A DNA stretch of 8,415 nucleotides from an uncultured Gammaproteobacteria bacterium (GTDB lineage Bacteria > Pseudomonadota > Gammaproteobacteria > Halothiobacillales > Halothiobacillaceae). Positions 5,378 to 8,415 of the stretch are shown here, in pieces (positions within the stretch are counted from its first letter, which is position 1; each line of letters opens with the position of its first letter). The notes beneath the pieces were generated by a model. That model did no database searches. It had not been told where the DNA came from and was given only the letters and a program-made list of their open reading frames with translations. The stretch is from NCBI GenBank assembly GCA_938004235.1, contig CALKWL010000356.1:1-8415 (forward strand), read 5' to 3'. The position numbers were made by a program, and so were the translations under genes.

Positions 5378-5398
5378 ATCCTGTTGAGACGATCTGGC

Positions 5399-5407
5399 TG
5401 CTATACT
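5399..5407 (+). promoter_or_regulatory. Extended -10 promoter for lepA-lepB
   Basis: TGCTATACT at 5399-5407 fits the extended -10 pattern TGnTATAAT with one mismatch. No good -35 is found at 16-18 nt, which is typical of extended -10 promoters. The expected transcription start is about 5414, giving a leader of roughly 26 nt to the lepA ATG at 5440. It also supports that start over the in-frame ATG at 5359, which would lie upstream of the RNA. Confidence 0.5.
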
Positions 5408-5439
5408 CCGCGCCTTTGTTTAGACTGACAGCCTTCCCT

Positions 5440-7242
5440 ATGGATCAAGCACATATTCGTAATTTCTCCATCATCGCCCACATCGACCATGGCAAATCCA
5501 CTCTGGCCGACCGCCTGATTCAGTTGTGCGGCGGCCTGGAGGCGCGCGAGATGGAGGCGCAAGTGCTTGATTCGATGGATATCGAGCGTGAGCGCGGCAT
5601 TACGATCAAGGCGCAGTGCGTCTCATTGAATTATCGTGCCAAAGATGGGCAGAATTATGAGCTGAACCTGATCGACACGCCGGGACATGTGGATTTTTCC
5701 TACGAGGTTTCGCGCTCGCTGGCCGCGTGTGAAGGCGCGCTGCTGGTGGTGGACGCTTCGCAGGGCGTTGAGGCGCAATCGGTCGCCAACTGCTACACCG
5801 CGATTGATCTTGGGCTGGAAGTCGTTCCCGTGCTCAACAAAATGGACTTGCCGAATGCCGACCCCGAGCGCGTGGCCAAGGAGATTGGCGACATTATCGG
5901 CATCGACGCTTCGGATGCCGAACGTGTATCCGCCAAAAGCGGCATGAACGTGCCTGAGTTGCTTGAAGTTCTGGTCAAGCGCATTCCGCCGCCCAGCGGC
6001 AAGGAGCAGGCTCCCTTGCGTGTGCTGATTGTCGATTCATGGTTCGACAACTATGTCGGCGTCGTTGCCTTGGTGCGCGTGGTTGATGGTGAATTGCGCC
6101 TGCGCCAGAAGATCAAGACCATGCGTACCGGCGATGTGTTTCAGGTGGAAAAAGTCGGCGTCTTCACGCCCAAGCGCCACGATCGTGAGCTACTAAAAAC
6201 CGGCGAGGTGGGTTTTTTGATTGCCGGCATCAAGGAGATTGACGCGGCTAAAGTTGGCGACACGATTACCAGTGTCGAAGAGCCGTCATCCGATCCGTTG
6301 CCCGGTTTTAAGGAAGTCCAGCCGCGCGTGTTTGCGGGGCTGTATCCGGTCGAATCCGAAGACTACGAAAACCTGCGCGAGGCTCTGCGCAAGCTGCGTT
6401 TGAATGACGCCGCGCTGCATTTTGAGCCGGAAGTTTCGCAAGCACTGGGCTTTGGTTTCCGCATCGGTTTCCTCGGCCTGTTGCACATGGAAATTATCCA
6501 GGAGCGGCTGGAGCGCGAGTACAACCTTGACATGATTACCACCGCGCCCACGGTGGTGTTTGAGGTGGTTACTACGTTGGGCGAAACGCTGTTGATTCAT
6601 AATCCCGCTGATTTGCCGCCGACACCGAATATTGCCGAGATGCGCGAGCCGATTATTGAAGGCACGATTCTTTTGCCACAAGAGTACGTTGGCAACGTGA
6701 TTTCGTTGTGCATTGAAAAGCGCGGCGTGCAAAAACAAATGTTGTATTTGGGCTCGCAAGTGCAGCTCACCTTTGAATTGCCACTGGCGGAAGTGGTGAT
6801 GGACTTTTTCGACCGGCTTAAATCCGTGAGTCGTGGCTATGCCTCATTTGACTATAAATTCTTGCGCTTTCAGGCCGCACAGTTGGTCAAGCTGGATGTG
6901 ATGATTAACGCCGAGCCCGTGGACGCGCTGTCGATGATTGTGCATCGCTCCGACTCCGAATCGCGCGGACGTGTCTTGTGCGAAAAGCTCAAAGATCTGA
7001 TTCCGCAGCAACAGTTTGAAGTGCCGATTCAGGCAGCGATTGGTGGGAAAATTGTTGCACGCACTAATATCAAGGCCTTACGCAAGAATGTTCTGGCAAA
7101 ATGTTATGGTGGAGACGTCTCGCGCAAGAAAAAGCTGTTGAATAAACAGAAAGAAGGCAAGAAGCGCATGAAGTCGATCGGTCGGGTGGATGTGCCGCAA
7201 GAGGCGTTTTTGGCTGTATTGCAGAGGGATAGTAAGTCATGA
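5440..7242 (+). CDS. lepA: Elongation factor 4 (LepA) GTPase
   Basis: Ribosome-binding translational GTPase, reported to act in back-translocation, initiation or ribosome assembly under stress. 600 aa from this start (E. coli 599). GTPase motifs: AHIDHGKS 13-20 (G1), RGITI 52-56 (G2), DTPGH 79-83 (G3), NKMD 133-136 (G4), SAK 164-166 (G5). The EF-G-like domains follow, and the LepA-specific C-terminal domain ends with YGGDVSRKKKLLNKQKEGKK and RVDVPQEAFLAVL. The reading frame is open back to an ATG at 5359, but those 27 extra residues do not resemble LepA, and the family starts just before IRNFSIIAHIDHGKS. No Shine-Dalgarno sequence precedes the ATG at 5440 (the bases are GACAGCCTTCCCT). The last 4 bases overlap lepB (ATGA), so the two genes are co-transcribed and probably translationally coupled. 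Confidence 0.97.
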   Translation: MDQAHIRNFSIIAHIDHGKSTLADRLIQLCGGLEAREMEAQVLDSMDIERERGITIKAQCVSLNYRAKDGQNYELNLIDTPGHVDFSYEVSRSLAACEGALLVVDASQGVEAQSVANCYTAIDLGLEVVPVLNKMDLPNADPERVAKEIGDIIGIDASDAERVSAKSGMNVPELLEVLVKRIPPPSGKEQAPLRVLIVDSWFDNYVGVVALVRVVDGELRLRQKIKTMRTGDVFQVEKVGVFTPKRHDRELLKTGEVGFLIAGIKEIDAAKVGDTITSVEEPSSDPLPGFKEVQPRVFAGLYPVESEDYENLREALRKLRLNDAALHFEPEVSQALGFGFRIGFLGLLHMEIIQERLEREYNLDMITTAPTVVFEVVTTLGETLLIHNPADLPPTPNIAEMREPIIEGTILLPQEYVGNVISLCIEKRGVQKQMLYLGSQVQLTFELPLAEVVMDFFDRLKSVSRGYASFDYKFLRFQAAQLVKLDVMINAEPVDALSMIVHRSDSESRGRVLCEKLKDLIPQQQFEVPIQAAIGGKIVARTNIKALRKNVLAKCYGGDVSRKKKLLNKQKEGKKRMKSIGRVDVPQEAFLAVLQRDSKS

Positions 7243-8006
7243 ACTTTGAACTGATTCTGGTGCTGCTGACTCTGGTGAGCGGAGGCATCGTGGCGGTCGA
7301 TCGCCTGTTCTTTCGCAAGGCACGGGTTGAGTCATCCAGGGCTGAGCCGCTGCTGGTGGACTACGCACGCAGCTTTTTCCCGGTATTGCTTGTGGTGGTC
7401 GTGTTGCGCTCCTTTGTAGCGGAACCGTTTCGTATTCCCTCAGGTTCGATGATGCCGACGTTGGAAGTCGGCGATTTCATTCTGGTCAACAAATTTGCAT
7501 ACGGCGTGCGCCTGCCGGTGTTGCGCACCAAGATTCTTCCAGTGGGCGAGCCCAAGCGGGGGGATGTGGCGGTTTTCAAATATCCCAAACAACCCGAAGT
7601 GGATTACATTAAGCGCGTCATTGGCCTGCCGGGCGACCGCATTCGTTATGAAAACAAACAGCTCACCATCAATGGCGAAGTTATGCCGCTGAAGAAACTG
7701 GGCGTTTATCCGGGGGACGGTGCCAATGGACGCATGGTGGGCGCCGCGGAGTATGAAGAGGATCTGGCAGGCGTGGTGCATGATATTTTGCAGCGCACCG
7801 GGGCGGTGGGGCCTGAAGGTGAGTTCATCGTGCCCGAGGGACAGTATTTCATGATGGGCGACAACCGCGATAATAGTAACGATAGCCGCTACTGGGGCTT
7901 CGTACCGGAAGACAATCTGGTTGGACGCGCTATGCTTGTGTGGATGAATTTTGACGGCGAGGGTGCGCATATCAAGCCTGAGCGCATCGGAACCGGAATT
8001 CATTGA
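7239..8006 (+). CDS. lepB: Signal peptidase I LepB
   Basis: Inner-membrane serine protease (family S26) that removes Sec/Tat signal peptides, including presumably that of RseB here. 255 aa. Two N-terminal transmembrane segments (about residues 3-20 and 45-61) flank a short basic cytoplasmic loop. The catalytic Ser70 lies in SGSMMPTL (68-75) and the general base Lys125 in DYIKRVIGLPGD (122-133). The conserved box MGDNRDNSNDSRYWG covers 206-220. It is shorter than E. coli LepB (324 aa), with less periplasmic insertion sequence, a common size in other gammaproteobacteria. AGAGGGA at 7223-7229 serves as ribosome binding site within the end of lepA, 9 nt before the ATG. Confidence 0.97.
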   Translation: MNFELILVLLTLVSGGIVAVDRLFFRKARVESSRAEPLLVDYARSFFPVLLVVVVLRSFVAEPFRIPSGSMMPTLEVGDFILVNKFAYGVRLPVLRTKILPVGEPKRGDVAVFKYPKQPEVDYIKRVIGLPGDRIRYENKQLTINGEVMPLKKLGVYPGDGANGRMVGAAEYEEDLAGVVHDILQRTGAVGPEGEFIVPEGQYFMMGDNRDNSNDSRYWGFVPEDNLVGRAMLVWMNFDGEGAHIKPERIGTGIH

Positions 8007-8148
8007 CAGGACTGACGCAAAACTGCCCCAGAGGCGTTCAAGCGCCTTGCCGTACTTAATTGTACTGTCTGCGGCGCTTTGCCTTGCTGGAACACTTTTG
8101 CGTAAGTCCTAATTAGGGTTTTTGGGCTTAACCTTACGGAGATTGGAC
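8007..8148 (+). promoter_or_regulatory. Structured leader before the DUF4845 gene
   Basis: This 142-nt gap has several inverted repeats. AGGCG (8032-8036), loop TTCAAG, CGCCT (8043-8047) competes with AAGCGCC (8040-8046) paired to GGCGCTT (8073-8079), because both use 8043-8046; GTAC-TTAATT-GTAC (8052-8065) lies inside the longer fold. A palindrome CCTAATTAGG is at 8108-8117. CGTAAG (8101-8106) pairs with CTTACG (8133-8138), whose last G is the first base of the GGAG ribosome binding site (8138-8141). No T-run terminator and no convincing promoter were found, so read-through from lepB is likely. Confidence 0.4.
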
Positions 8149-8370
8149 ATGCGGATTCAGACACAGCGCGGTATGGGGTTTGTGACCCTGTTCATCATTC
8201 TTTCGATTGCGGGTATTGCGGCGATTGCTGGCATGAAAATCGTGCCGCTGTACCTCGATGACGGTGCGGTTCAGTCGGCATTTGCCGCGCTTGAAAAACA
8301 GAATGATCCCAATATGAGCAAGGCCGAGGTCAAGGGATTTATTCAGAAACGTCTCTACATCAACCAGCTC
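8149..8370 (+). CDS. DUF4845 family membrane-anchored protein (3' truncated by adapter)
   Basis: Only the first 74 codons are present. The protein begins with a short basic/polar N-terminus (MRIQTQRGMGF), one hydrophobic segment at about residues 9-28, then KIVPLYLDDGAVQSAFAALEK and a segment ending KRLYINQL. This matches the usual start of DUF4845 proteins (pilin-like N-terminus with QRGM, then K-x-x-P-x-Y-L), which are small, of unknown function, and sit between lepB and rnc in many gamma- and betaproteobacteria. GGAG at 8138-8141 lies 7 nt before the ATG. The frame continues without stop into the adapter, so any residues after Leu74 (RSEEHTSELQSR...) are artefact. The complete protein in the family is about 110-130 aa. 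Confidence 0.85.
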
Positions 8371-8415
8371 AGATCGGAAGAGCACACGTCTGAACTCCAG
8401 TCACGTCAGTCAATC
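8371..8415 (+). other. Illumina TruSeq-type adapter (assembly artefact)
   Basis: Begins AGATCGGAAGAGCACACG and matches the 34-nt adapter to 8404, followed by an apparent 8-nt index GTCAGTCA (8405-8412) and ATC from the P7 flank. It is the exact reverse complement of bases 3-47. Genuine sequence ends at 8370. Confidence 0.98.

Noticed and set aside
5359..5439. 27-codon N-terminal extension of lepA from the ATG at 5359
   Set aside because: The residues are unlike LepA N-termini, the ATG lies in a palindrome, and an extended -10 element at 5399-5407 would start RNA downstream of it.
7989..8016. Possible second sigma-E promoter, GGAACC followed by ACTGAC, at the end of lepB
   Set aside because: The -35 is fair and the spacing about right, but the -10 is poor and the -35 lies in codons near the 3' end of lepB. 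Not strong enough without transcript data.
8089..8112. GGAACA plus TCCTAA as a sigma-E promoter before the DUF4845 gene
   Set aside because: The gap between elements is only about 11-12 nt, too short for sigma-E.
8134..8385. 83-codon minus-strand frame at the right end
   Set aside because: Its start lies in the adapter and it is antisense to the DUF4845 gene.
3..8415. 45-nt terminal inverted repeat suggesting a transposon or linear element
   Set aside because: The repeat is sequencing adapter with index at both ends, not biological sequence.

Overview
The window is a chromosomal contig, apparently from a non-enteric gammaproteobacterium. It carries the envelope-stress sigma-E locus in the conserved order nadB (divergent) / rpoE-rseA-rseB-rseC / lepA-lepB / DUF4845 gene. 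The DUF4845 gene between lepB and the expected (unseen) rnc is absent from enterics but common in Pseudomonas-like, xanthomonad and sulfur- or methane-oxidising lineages. The periplasmic protease gene mucD, which follows mucC in Pseudomonas, is missing between rseC and lepA, as in enterics. I cannot name a genus.

Both ends are not biological. Bases 1-47 and 8371-8415 are Illumina TruSeq-type adapter with an apparent 8-nt index, in opposite orientations, so they form a false 45-nt terminal inverted repeat. Genuine sequence is therefore about 48-8370.

Layout: 48-229 is an AT-richer stretch with no recognisable gene. 230-1852 (minus) is nadB, L-aspartate oxidase, for de novo NAD synthesis. 1853-2241 is the divergent control region, with two adjacent hairpins, a perfect DnaA-box 9-mer and a very good sigma-E promoter just before rpoE. 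2242-5141 encodes RpoE, the membrane anti-sigma factor RseA, the periplasmic co-regulator RseB and the membrane protein RseC, tightly packed (rseA/rseB overlap by 1 nt, rseB and rseC are 3 nt apart). 5142-5439 is non-coding and unusually dense in inverted repeats: a terminator-like AT-rich hairpin, a 72-nt nested hairpin, a 31-nt near-palindrome and an extended -10 promoter for lepA. lepA (EF4 GTPase) and lepB (signal peptidase I) overlap by 4 nt. A structured 142-nt leader precedes the DUF4845 gene, which is cut by the adapter after 74 codons.

How it fits together: RpoE transcribes its own operon from the sigma-E promoter. RseA holds RpoE at the membrane and RseB protects RseA from proteolysis until envelope stress is sensed. 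LepA and LepB serve translation and protein export. The gene content is ordinary. What deserves a second look is RNA-level structure: alternative hairpins within rseA, in the rseC-lepA gap and in front of the DUF4845 gene, and a GC hairpin that contains the rseA ribosome binding site. No new multi-gene system is visible here.
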